Of a DNA stretch of 64,000 bases, positions 22,490-34,776 are shown in pieces (position 1 is the first letter of the stretch; each line of letters opens with the position of its first letter). The position numbers and the translations under genes were made by a program. The stretch lies in the NCBI GenBank assembly GCA_033002965.1, contig JAURVB010000206.1, forward strand, positions 52,682 to 116,681. The letters are read 5' to 3'. This stretch comes from Piper betle. Lineage: Eukaryota > Streptophyta > Magnoliopsida > Piperales > Piperaceae. Under the pieces are notes generated by a model. It was given only the letters and a program-made list of their open reading frames with translations, ran no database searches and was not told the DNA's origin.

Positions 22490-25281
22490 AAGGAGAAGAA
22501 GAAGAAGACGGTTGACTGACCCAACCCGATCCAACCCGGCTCAAACCGAGGTTTGGTTCGTCGTAACCACGAACCGAACCGTTTTAACCGCCGTTCAACG
22601 GAACCGGGCCCGCTGGCTGGGCCCCGGGGCTTTCTCACGTGCTGCCACCGACAATCCATCTCCACACGAGCGAGGGGGTTATCATTTTCAACTTGTTTTT
22701 TTTGTTGTAAGGCTTGTGTAGACAACAATTATGCATGAACAAAATACAAAATTAAGTTAATAATCCTCTTAGTTCCATTGGTGTTGAGACGGATTAACAG
22801 GTACCATTTTAAATTCAAATTCATTAATCGGGTTGGAGGATACAAGGCGAGTTCTTTCAAAAAATACAAAAAGTTATAATTTCTGATAATTGTGATGTCC
22901 ATTTTTCATCGATAATATGTAATATTATTGATAGTAAATATTCGTCAATGTGATAAATTGGGAAAATAATTTATGCTCATTTCACAGGTGATTAAATACT
23001 CTCTTCACTTAACTAAATAAAGTGTTTTATTTGACTGAATTTATAATCAAACATTTGCAAGTTTTAAAATATCTTTTAACTTTAGTTAAGCTTGATGAGT
23101 ATATACATAAATACATACACACACAAATTTTAATTAAAGGTTGAAAAGATAAGTTAATTTTTCATTAATCAAATCAGTTTGAGGAGCAGGACTGATAGTG
23201 GGACCTGCTTTATCCTTCACATATCAACCGTCTGATCAATTTTTTGTTTTATTAATAGCATATCTTTTGGCTCGAACATTTATGTGGGCCCAGGGAGGAT
23301 ATTACTCATAATGATAATTAAATATGATTGGCCCATGCAGCTTCCATCATGGCATGATCTCATGCGTGTGGGCCCAACCCTAACCGGTTTTTTTATTGTC
23401 ATGTTTCTTGTCTGAAGAGTAGACCTAAAGCTTGGAATCTGTTACGGCGTAATGGCTAGAATAAGTTTGCAAGGTTTTAGTTTTTTTTCATAAAAAAGTA
23501 TAAAATGTACAATTTTACTAATATAAATGCTCGTTCTCAATAAATTATGTCCGAAGGATTTAGGCTTAGAAGTTAGATTAATTTATAAATAAGTAATATA
23601 AATTACTTACTTTAGATCTCACGTCGGATAAAATATGCTTATTTAATTGAAATTACTAAATAGAAAACACCACAATTCGCAGGTTAAGAGTTTCTAAACA
23701 CAATTCTCAAACCTCTGCAATGACAGACTGTAGTGCACATATTTATAGAAAATAAAAGGGTAATATTATTTAGCTAATGACTATTTGATAAAAGGTTATA
23801 TTATTTAGAAAAGATGATAATAATTTCTAACACTATTGATGTTTTGTGAAAAAGAGCAAAAGCCTTTTATAAACTCTCTAATATTTTTTGACACGAATGC
23901 CCTTAGGGTCCATACAATCAACCACAGTGGATATAGGGGTCTAAACAACCCAAACTAGCCTCGAAAAAATATTCGGTTTGAAATAAATAGCTCGTTGAAT
24001 AATGAACAGAGCTTGAACTAAGGAGTATTCGGCTCGGCTTAACTTGAAACTCGAATTCAATGTTTTCAAAGTCGTAAAAATATTCGGTTCGTCAATATTA
24101 CTGATACCATGAAGTACAACTTGAATAATATGGTATATTTTGAAATAGATCCAAATAGGAGCACGAGTCGAGCACAAATATTCGTTCGACTCGAAAATAT
24201 ACCGAGTCGAGCACGAATAAAGCTCAAACACCATGAATTTTAGATGAATTACTCAGACATATAATAAGTTCAAGAATCGTCAAGCACTTAAAAATACTTC
24301 CCAAAAATTATGTCAAATTCAAAAACATCATGGCTCAGCTACACCTTAAATAGATACTAATCAAAAGAGAACACTGTTGAACACAATTCTAACCTTATAG
24401 TTCCTATATTTTTTGATTTTACTATTATTATGATTAAATTAAAATTGAAGATTTTCATGTCCGATTTTTAAATGAGGGACTATGTGTTTTGTGGGCCATC
24501 TTGGCCAAATTGTAACCAACTAAACCAATTGTAGAATAGGTGCACCCATGTTATGAGCTAAATTAAAGGTTAAGACTCATCCCATCCTTTTAATCCGGAT
24601 ATTAGATTCGGATCACCTCTTTTTCCTTGCAACAATATATGCAATGTGGGTGGTGGTTGAGTTGATTTGTAAGTTCAACGGCAAGGCCCGATTAAGCAAA
24701 CACTGTATGCAACTGCCACTGTTATTTTAACTTATATAGGATCGAAATCTCCTCCAATCATAGTCACTAATGAGATATCACCAACTTTACGTTAAAATTT
24801 ATCGAAATTTTTAAAATATGACGGGAAAATGGCGATTTTTGTATAATCTTGTTAGTGGCTATACCACCGCGCGGGGTTTTAAAATGCCCGAAGAGATTTT
24901 GCACCACTTATGTATGTTCTATGTCTTCGTTTTCGTCTGATTTTTTATTCTAAAGTCATTTTTCATGTGGCTATCTTTGTGGAAGTGTTAAGTTGCATTA
25001 TTATTCGCATAGGAATGAAATACCCTCTCACGCTTAATTTGAGATCTTGGTGTCAATTTAAGGCTGTTCATCTAGCGAGTTGTGCCGAGTTCTACTTAAC
25101 TAATTTAATTTTGAGTTCAAATTAAGCTAATAAATAGTCGAGTTAGTTCGAGTTTAAGGCAAGTTCGAACTATTTTGATTCGTATTTACTGATAGTATTC
25201 TTTCTTATAATTTATATTAAATTTTAATGTATAATTAAAATATATCTAATTTTAACATAAAAGACAATTTAATCATGTATA
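22490..25281. other. Intergenic spacer
   Basis: The first 230 bases are GC-rich probable promoter of the pectate lyase; beyond that the DNA is AT-rich. Around 23940-24230 and 25060-25180 there are diffuse runs of CTCG/TCGAG-type words (ATTCGGTTCG, GAGTTAGTTCGAG) that resemble subterminal repeats of decayed hAT-like elements, without definable ends. No gene. Confidence 0.5.
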
Positions 25282-25289
25282 CTTTTATG

Positions 25290-26131
25290 CATAGTTGCAT
25301 AAATTGGAATCGGAATCGGAATTGGTTTTCCAGAGAGTCGGAATCGGAATCGGAATCAGTTTAAATCGGACAGGAATCGGTCCAATTGAATCGGTCCAAA
25401 TCGGTCATATATAATAATTTAACAACTCATAAATAAATATATAAAAATTAAATATTGATGCTATTTTGATATCATTATATATATATATATTATATTTTAT
25501 GATATATTTTTATATTTTTTAGATTTTTTTAAAAATTATTTTGAATTAGTTATTATTTTGTACTCGAGGCGGACGCGAGTCAAGTTTTAATTACAAAAAT
25601 GCCACCACAGTTATTTCTCACCCACGACCGTTCTCTTCCCCATTCACCCTCCTTCCAAGTCGCCGCCGTCATCGTTGTCGCCGCGCCCCCCCCCCACCCG
25701 ACCCGCCCCGCCCCACCCCCCCCCACCCCGCGCCCGCCACACCCCGCCTCCCCCTGCCAGCCCCTCCCTCTCCCTCCCCGCCTCCCCCGCCGACCGCGCC
25801 TCGCCCCTCCAGATCGTCCCCCCGTCGCCCAGTCGTCGAGCTGCCGTCGGATAAGTTTAGGTTTTAAATTTTTCAATTCCAATTTTACCCTTATTTAAAT
25901 AATTGAATTAATATTATAATTAGGGCATTTTGGTAATTTATCTAAAAACCGATTTTTCCCGATTCACCCCGATTCCGAATCCGATTTAAATCGGTCTAAA
26001 TCGGGGTGACTCAGCCGAGTTGGACGCCGATTCGGGGCCGACCGATTCGGCCCCAAAATCGGATCAGCACGCTGTCGATCCGATTTAAATCGGCCAATTC
26101 CACTCGGAATCAGCCAATTCGTATACTAGTG
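25290..26131. mobile_element. Non-autonomous hAT-like element, copy 1 of the AATCGG family
   Basis: 842 bp flanked by the perfect 8-bp duplication CTTTTATG (25282-25289 and 26132-26139). The left end is CATAGTTGCATAAATTGG and the right end, reverse-complemented, is CACTAGTATACGAATTGG. Both ends carry dense AATCGG or CCGATT words (25309-25405 and 25948-26115), as in transposase-binding subterminal regions of hAT elements. The middle (about 25485-25860) is homologous to the element at 49688 (shared TAGTTATTATTTTG and CGAGTCAAG...TTAATTAC) and then C-rich; the proline-rich open frames there are compositional. No transposase. Confidence 0.8.
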
Positions 26132-28756
26132 CTTTTATGTAAAATTGTTATCATATAATATTATTTTATAATTAAATTAAACTTGTATAAAAATATTTTA
26201 GACCAAAAAATTTATTCTTTAAATACAATATCGAGTTTTGAGTTAAACGGGCACAAGCCCAAGCCCAGCTCACCTAATATTGAATTCACCTTTAAATTAA
26301 TTTTTTTAATTGAGTATGGACTAGTCAAATCAAACTTTGAATAACCCTAGTTGTCATCATATCAACCAATGAGATCTCTCATGTTTTATGTTTAAATTTA
26401 ACAAATTCTCGAGATACATCATTAGAGAAGGAAGATATTCCTATAATATTATTAATGACTATACCATAGAGATTTCAAAGCGGCCGAAGAAATTTCGCAC
26501 TTATGTACATAAATCTTTATTTTTCACGTGGTTTCTTTTTTCCAAAACCATTTTTCATGTGGTTTGATCTTTGTGAAGGTGGTAACTTACCCACCATGAA
26601 TATCCATCTCTTTTTTTATGTTTCCATTTTAAATGAGTTCGTTGCAGTGGTTGCACAATTAACTACTAACCAGTCATGACCCCTACAATATATTAACCTC
26701 TCCTTCCTAATCCCCCCACCTTATTTATTATTTTGGTACTTCAATAGATTAAAAACACAAGCAATCAGACATGGGTAAGTCCAAATACTGTCCACCAAAG
26801 TAATTAACTTAAATTATATATTAGTTAATTGTTTAAACTGCTTGAAGCAATTGATTTCAAACTAAGGGATTGGTCTCTATCTTTGCATGGCAACGCCGAC
26901 AAACCATGGAAACCCAACCCGGGAAGCAATGGGTTTGGTTCAAGCTGGCGGTCCGACCAAGTTCTTTTCCATCCATGATTCTTGCTATAGTTGCCGCTAG
27001 GGTTGAGGGCCCCATGTGAGTCAAGGCCACCGACTAGATCACATGGGGGCCAAACGGCCATCAATAACAGTGGTCTAATTTTCTTGTATATAATATTAAA
27101 TTCTGTATTTTTAGGGTTTGATTTATTGATGACAAACTGACATAGCTTGTGAGGATGTCTTGTGGGGCGTCTTGATAATACAAAAATTTTCTGATAAAAG
27201 TTAAGTTTTTGACATGTCATTCTTCTTCAACAAGACCCAAGAAGTAATATTTTAGTATTTTTTTAAGAATATTGTCTCTAGCCACGACACGTGTATATGA
27301 GAAGTTTAGAAAAGCTCGATTAATTTTTATTTAGTTTAATGTACAACTCGAGAAAAATTCAATTCAAAAAGTTAAATGAGTGTGCGTTGGCTTGTACCTA
27401 TCGTCTTTTTGTCTATTCCCTTAGGCTTGATTTTGACTCAATTTAAATCTTAATATTTTATATAAAAAAATAAAAAATTTAAGGTAAAATATGGTATTTG
27501 TAAACACAAATGTAAGTTCGCCCTTAATACTATCTATAACAATGCATCGACCAAGTGCAGTTGATAATCCTAAGTCATTCTTTAAAGTGATTAACTTAAA
27601 TAAAATTTATAAGTCATAGATATTGAACATGAGACTAATTTCGAGTAATCTCACAATCTCAAAGCCAAATTAATCGAGCTTGAGCTAAATAAAACTCGTG
27701 TCAGCTCGTTGGATAAACAACCCTTCTTATGTCATTCTAAATTTTCTGGCTTCCAGTTCTTCAATTTGGCTACCACTTGGGTAATCAATTTTTTATGTTT
27801 TTCAAATCAAACACTCGGTAACAAGGATGCCAAGAATGAATGGATTAGAAGAATCAGCCATTCGAGGAATGATCGTATCAGCTTTGTTTAAGGGTGGAGA
27901 TTCGCCCATGGATCAAACAAACACCCCATGTGGTGCGTCTTGATCAAACCAAGTCTCGGTTCACCTCGTGCACATCCCGCTGGATGTCTCTCCCTCTACC
28001 TTCGCCATCGTACATGTTATAACCTCCAACTTTCATGAGCGATGGTACCTCCATTTGGCTTTAATCACGTTGCAGCGACTTGTCTGAACGTGTATCAATC
28101 ACCTATCCAATGAACTCTTATTTTCTGGGTCCTTCTCTGTTATTATTATCCAGTTTATACGACAAATTGGTAAACTTCGAACTTGGCCTTTGCTACAAGA
28201 ACTTGGCTCTTTGCATGCCCATGCAGCACCTGGGGAGCAATGCTCAATAATTTTAGAACGAACCCACATCTTATCTTGTGCTAATTGCAGCAGTTTGGCT
28301 TCATCTGTGCTTGTGTATCCTACTTACTAGTCTCTCTGACTCTGTGGATCAATAGTAATATGCTATCTTATCAGGTTTATTGATTGGTGCATTGTATATA
28401 AAATTTCAGGAAACTGGGCAGGTTGTAGTTTGCAAAAATGAGCTGCCAATCGTTTGCTAGTCTGGCCAGGACACAGAGAAGAAGAAGAAGATGAATGGGC
28501 CATGCCCTGCATTGAAATTGCCAATTGCAAACAGGTGGGAAGGCGGCCTGTCCTTTGAATCACGGTCCGACAGCTTGTAACTACAATGGTGCCAAATTAT
28601 CGTCCTTATGCTTCTTTATTTTGCGAATAATTCGTGACATCTTGGTACCACATGTTCGGCCCTATTAGTCCATTTCAGAGTCTTTTTAGGGACCGATAGG
28701 GCTTAATAATAGTCTCAGAACAAGGTTAATTTTGGTGTTGCCTCAATTTACTGCTT

Positions 28757-29262
28757 GATATGTCAGCCGCCCCTAATTGGAGTTTCTTAGAACTTTACTA
28801 TAATATTTGGACCTAGCATGTATGAGGGGAAGATGATTTAGATATGTCAGCTAGCCCAAATTAGAATTTATTAAAATTTCACTATAACATATGGACCTAA
28901 CATATATGAGGAAGAGATTATTTAAATGATATGATGTGCGAGGGAAATTGTTAGGTTAATCATATATCAATCATAAATAGTATTGGTGACTTATATATAA
29001 GGTAATGAGAAAAAGCAGTGGTATCAAGTCCATTCTATTAGGCCCTATCTAACAGCGGTATCAAAGTCTTGTTAGTGGTATGTTGGCTAACCCAACCTGA
29101 ATTGGAATTTCGTGGTAACATGTTGACCTTGATTACACGAGGGACAGATGATTCGAATGGTTTTGGTATTGCTTAGGGGTGATGATTCGAATGGTTGGAA
29201 CTTCACTAAGGTTAATCCCACATCACCCGTAAATGGTGTTAGTAACTTGTATATAACCTTTT
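28757..29262 (+). repeat. Modular repeat: three copies of one unit with two TRIM-LTR-like units
   Basis: Unit A (about 85-95 bp, starting TGTCAGC...CCCAAATT and running to CATATGGACCTAACATATATGAGG) occurs near 28757, 28844 and 29082. Unit B (GGTTAATC...CATC, then TGGTGTTAGTAACTTGTATATAA) occurs near 28953 and 29210. After the first unit B comes TGGTATCAAGTCC and later CGGTATCAAAGTC, which resemble methionine-tRNA primer sites. Best read as decayed, partly duplicated TRIM elements. Confidence 0.5.
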
Positions 29263-29502
29263 GAAAAAACTTTATTCGTTAAGGTAAATTTTGGATTAAA
29301 AAATCTACAAAACGTGTTCTCTTTTGGGGGCCCATAGGGCACAACACCTCATTGGCTGGCTGTATAGGTCTTTGTTCCCCTCTTACTCATCCCTACATAT
29401 GAAGTGCTTCTACCACTTCTAATAGAAAGTGAGAAAGTGACACAAACACTGTGATTTGAGGTTAGCACGTCAAGCACAATTTTACAATTTTAAAGATCGC
29501 GT

Positions 29503-29826
29503 CGATTACCATTACTAGATTTACAGCAGATAAAGGACATATTTTGGGTCCAACTAAGTTTAATCAAACTAAATAATAATTAAAATGTTGTAGTTTTTAA
29601 CTAAAAATCATTTTACACATTTTTATATACTATTGGTTACCATACTAAATTTACTGTCAATACCGGGCATATCTTGTTCAGCCGGCTAAACTTGAATTCA
29701 ACCCGGTTAAACAATAGTTAAAATAAAAAAGGGTTCTGAGAAGTACCAGGTTGAACTAGGTTTAACTGAATTAAATAAATATTAAAATATTATAATTTTC
29801 AACCAAAAATTATGGTTTTGGGAAAA
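29503..29826. repeat. Imperfect tandem repeat, unit about 130-190 bp
   Basis: Two diverged units (29503-29632 and 29633-29826) share, in order, TTACCAT-ACTA-ATTTAC, GGACATATTTTG or GGGCATATCTTG, and AACTAAATAATAATTAAAAT. The last part of the second unit repeats the tail once more. Confidence 0.5.
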
Positions 29827-32579
29827 TTCCTAATAAAAAACATGTAAGAATTAATTACAATAAACAGTCTAAACTACTGTTAAAGGCTTAGAAACCCAAT
29901 TACATACAAAACACCACCCATTTCACTTTAAAAAAAAAGCTTAAGACTATTCTAATATATGGTATAAGCAATTGGACTGGCCGATCGAATAAAGTATTTA
30001 AAAGCCTCAAGCCTAAACCATAATTTTACTGCAAAATCATTTAAATAGATAAGAATTGGATATAAATTATGTGCCTTGTATTCTCTCTACAACTTCTGAA
30101 CCATGTGGGCGACCTCATTAAACACATGTAGGTAGCCAACTCAAGGAACACGGCATGAACGTTTAGAGCAGAGCATGATACTATTGCTAGCTTTGGGCCG
30201 TGGCCGCACTATTCCCTCTGCATTTTCATGCTCCACAAGAAAATAAAATAATGCCCATGGTCCTATCCCCTTCTTGAGATTGGAAATGCCCTGTCCTCTT
30301 TCCTCCTACCTCATGGATATGGGAAAAGCAGCAGAGAAAAGGAGTTGACGATCAATAATACTAGTGCCCATCTGTTCAAATTTGTGATTGGTGGTGAACC
30401 TTTTGCACCCAATGATGCAAGTTTCTCAATGCTCTTCCTATTTAACTTCCACCAAACAGGATGTTTTGAGTTGAATGTTCTCAACAAGAACACCCGAGAT
30501 TGAAGTTGGTTGTTTGCTAAAGTGAAAACTTGGTAATCAATTATGATTTTTTACCATGTGGTACCTTTCTGAGGGCTTGAAATTATTAAGCTGTGGCCAC
30601 ATCTGTTCTGTTTGCTTGAAATTGAAGTTTGGCGTGCAGGTCCATGTACATTATTATGCATTTTAGCTCCTTGTAACCTCTAAAAATTGACGAGTTTGTT
30701 CAAGAAAGAGAGCAACTAAAGTGCATATATTAACCATTTTCTTCTCAATAATTGTTGAAGCAGGACAAGCCATATCATTTTTTGGCTCCTCTGGGCTACA
30801 ATGTTTACCCCAAGAAAGTGTGTTGTTGAAGTTCTGTCTGTGGAAACCATTGGAACCAGCAGCCAAGAGAGTTTTGGATGACAAGCAGTGACAAAACCAT
30901 CTTATGAAAATATTGGAAACGTTCATGCATATGCAATCTGATTAATGTACAACTGGGCAATCTGCTGCTCATATTCATGCACCATAAACGGGGACTGTTT
31001 GAACAATCTAAACATGTATGGCGTTACCCTTGGGGCATCCAACTCATGTCAACCAGACTTTCTTTTTCCTTGACCGACCCGCTCGTTAAGGAGCAGCTAG
31101 CAATGTGCTAGCCAAAGTGGGAGTCATCCTTTTGGGCTTTTTACAGCATGCAATGCAAGTATGTTAGGCTTTTTGTTCCATCATAGCTTGTGGCAAAGTA
31201 ACAGATTATGCAACATTGTATCCAAACATTTCTTCAACCGTCAATACAGTTTCCTGTCTGTTCCTCATTCAGAGATACACCAGACCTATCTTCTAACAAT
31301 GCTGTACCAATCAATGTTTACTCTGTTAGTTCTTGTAGTTTAGTGAATGATGCAACTGCCTAGCTGTTTTTTTGTTCATGTTCATTCTTAAGTTTTCTGG
31401 GTCTCTTAAAAATTCTCAACTTTACCTGTTGTGTAGTATATTATGACTCTACTACTCATTTGGAAAAGTTAAGCCGCAATTGGTGCCAAAGTATGGAATC
31501 TAAAAGTTGGTAGAGTTGGCAGATTGGAGATGTTTGATGTTGTTAACATGGATGCTTGATTGGCAGCCACTTACCCTTGCCAAACAATGGAAACCAACCA
31601 ACCTATGGGAGACGAACAGATTCTTTACCAGAAGATGTGAGAGCAGAGTATATATATAATCTTATCTGATTGGAGAGAAGTTCATACTTTATACAGCGCC
31701 AATCACGCCATGTTGGTATTGTAGAATTGTATTTGCCATTAGACAAAGAAGTCGTTTGGCCTACCAAAACAAATCCACCTGATAGGTACTGAAGTATATT
31801 CCCGGTTATCAACTTTCAAGATTAACCAGGACTGTCTGAAATGTTAGATTGTACACTAGAATCTTTTATTAGCATTGGCTTGCCACGTTGATCGCAATAA
31901 TAGTATGTACCTGGTTTTTAAAGGTCAATCAGATACGGCAAACCTTGATTCTTATATATAGTATTAAGCTCAAAGTGATGAATTCCTCTGTTCAAGAAGA
32001 ACACGTAGTCGTCAACTGATACTTGGCAGTCCGCAATATATTATAGAAAAGGCTTTTAGGAATCTGTTCGGATTGGATATAGATGACTATATTTGTATTG
32101 AACCAAATCCGAATATTAAATTTATTTTATTTACGTTATTTCCAGGTTACAGTAATCCGAACACACCCAGAAAGCCCTAAAATTTGTAAACCTGCTAAGC
32201 ACAGTGATTAAAACTCCATTTTCCCTGTGTTTGTATGATTAATTGAGCCAAGCCCACATGTGCCATTGCTGCCATCAAAATGAGATGATTCAAAGAATGC
32301 AAGCAAAATAATGGGCATTTCAGATAAGAGAGGAATTGTGGCCACAAGTGGGAAAGAGAGAGAGGAGAAGAAGAAAGGCAGGGGTTGGGAAGTCTTCTTG
32401 AGGGGTACAGTCCCAGAATAGACCTTCTACCATGCAAAGCTTTTGGGCATCTCCACATGCTATCATGTGCCCTTATGCTTCCTTCCATGTGTGCTTTAAT
32501 TGTATCCAACATGCCCATGTTCTCATGTGGGCTCTTCCCCTTTTCTTGACCTCTGCTCACATAGCTGTTGATCATAACT

Positions 32580-32905
32580 AGTTTGTTTAAACCTCTATTC
32601 CAATTGATTGGTTTGAGCAATTTTTAGGTTATATTGTGATGTATTTATGCAAATTCAGCAGGGTTGTTGGGTTGATTGAGGAGATTGAATGAACCAGTTT
32701 GTTTAACTCTATTCAGTTTATCAGTTTGAGCAAACTTCAGGAAATAATATGATGCATATGAGTTCGGCGTGGTCGTTGGATTAATTAAGGAGGTTGGGTT
32801 AACGAGTTTGTTTAAACATCTATTCAGTCGTTTGGTTCTAAGCAATTTTCAGGAAATTATATGACTTATAGATACAAACTCAGCGAGGTTGTTGAAATTT
32901 TGACC
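32580..32905. repeat. Three tandem copies of a 105-115-bp unit
   Basis: Units start near 32580, 32695 and 32803. Each runs from AGTTTGTTTAA-C-TCTATTC through GGTTTGAGCAA-TTT-AGG to a GG(T)TGTTGGGTTGATTGAGGAG-type end. Divergence is modest. No coding sense. Confidence 0.75.
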
Positions 32906-34776
32906 ATAGATTGATCAATGGCTGCAAAGTTAATACCGTTCCGGTCAATGTACCTTATTAGTGCCGGTATGTATCAATGTGTATACTTGATAATAAATAT
33001 AATTCTAGGGTTGAATCGATTTTTTAAGTGATTCAAAATAATTTTTTTGATTTTTTTAAATTGCGGTCATCAATATTCCCCTACTAATATTTTGAATTTT
33101 TAACACACCCATGTCTTGAAAATTCTAATTTTATTTTTAAAATTATTTATTGTTATTCAATTGTTTGGCATCCAACTAGTTTTGCATGTAAACTGCACTC
33201 CAATTTGAATTTAGTTTATCCAACCTCTTTTAGACCCTTTTTTAAGTCAAATAAAATTGGTAAGAAATGAATACAAAGGAGGTGGATGAGAAGTAGGGGC
33301 GTAAACGAGCCGAGCCTATTCAAGCGTATTTTTGTTCATGTTCAACTTGGTTTTAAACTAATTTGCTCAGACTTAGTTCCTTACCGGGTTATATTTTTTT
33401 AGTTAAGTTCAAATTGATTATTTATTTGTTCAAGGTTGGTTTGTATTTGAGATGACATGAGTCGAGTCAAGCTATGTCGAGTAAAATAACTTGGCATGCT
33501 AATACCTCGATAAGTAGCAAGTAACTAACATTTAGTAATAAGTATTGAACATCCATTAATAAGTAGTTTATAACTCATACATATCTCCGTTATTACTAAC
33601 TAATTAAATAAACAACTAGTTATTGTGAGTACAACCTATATATACTTGTAATTTAGTTTCAATAAATGTGACAAAAGTTATATTTGATATATTTTACTTT
33701 GAAGAAATAATAATTTAGGGCAAAAATAAGTATTACTACTACTACTAAACAAGCTAAATAATTAATAGTTAAGCAATAAGAACTAATAATATTTTTTTGT
33801 AAGTAATTGATGATGGTATACTTCAACGAACTACTTATTTTAAGTAAGTATTTTTTTAAACACAAAATTAACGAGTACGAGTTTAAGCCAAACCAAGTTG
33901 AGCATAAATACTTACAAGCTGGTTTGGAAGGAAAAACCAGAGGGGGCCAAATCATTTTGTGCTAAGAAAACTCGACTCAATTATCCTCACCTACAACAGG
34001 CCCATTTGACTATTTTCTATATCTACACAGTAAGTAAACTATCACCTACGGCTACTTTAGATATTTGGTTACCAAACTCAATCAACCAAAATATTTAGGT
34101 TTAAATCGGTTTGGTTATATGAATAACTTAATTTGATTTTGGTTACAAAATCCCACCACCACATACTCACCCCAATAATTTGTGTGTAATTGAATTTTTG
34201 AGGTCATGAGGTTGACTTAAAAATTGAATGAGTAAAGTGCGGACATACCTACTAATAGAATGAACACTCATTTGATGATGAGACATATTTATAATGATCT
34301 AATTTGTTATTTTTATTTTTTATATTTTAATTGACTGAATACTCTATTTATAATCAAAACTCAAATTTTTATAGCCCTTCCCTTAATATAAGAGTTGATA
34401 CGTACTCAACTTGCCTATAATTTACTTCAAGGAAAACTTGGTCATATTCGTTTTTTATTAATTTTCTAAAATTTCAACTCTATTTTTCCCAACATAATAA
34501 ATTTCACTAGCAAACATGGTACTGGTCCATCATTGCTAATGGTGATTAACTGCTTTAATCAATGATGCATCCTTCACTTTGTACACATCAAATTTTTATT
34601 CAATAAAATCTGAAAAATATAAGCAATGCATACAACATTTTAACTTATTCTACAGTGCAGCGAGTATATAAATCTATATGTCACCCTCTTCGAGAGTAAT
34701 GGTGAAGACGAACTGTTCTAAATTTTCAATCAAGACTCTGAATTATTAATATGATCTGTGGATGATTATTCTTGTA

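Larger units (their letters stand above)
26140..34776. other. Long intergenic region without a recognised gene
   Basis: 8.6 kb. No exon chain, conserved motif or intact long frame was found on either strand; open frames such as 26825-27220 and 32195-32620 have no recognisable protein character. It contains three tandem-repeat modules (28757-29262, 29503-29826, 32580-32905) listed separately. A block near 33294-33960 begins GGGGCGTAAACGAGCCGAGCC, a start typical of common plant hAT-like repeats, but its other end could not be fixed. Confidence 0.5.

Noticed and set aside
25599..25898. Proline-rich and glycine/arginine-rich open frames on both strands
   Set aside because: They come from a C-rich low-complexity block inside a hAT-like element; both strands are open, which is a composition effect.
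26825..27220. 131-codon minus-strand frame
   Set aside because: No family resemblance, mixed composition and no flanking exon or promoter.
32195..32620. 141-codon minus-strand frame and a possible microRNA hairpin around 32390-32520
   Set aside because: The protein has no recognisable character. I compared the sequence by memory with common plant microRNAs (for example miR164, miR528, miR156) and found no convincing mature sequence or fold-back.
33294..33960. Possible hAT-like element starting GGGGCGTAAACGAGCCGAGCC
   Set aside because: The start is suggestive, but no matching right end or target duplication could be located.
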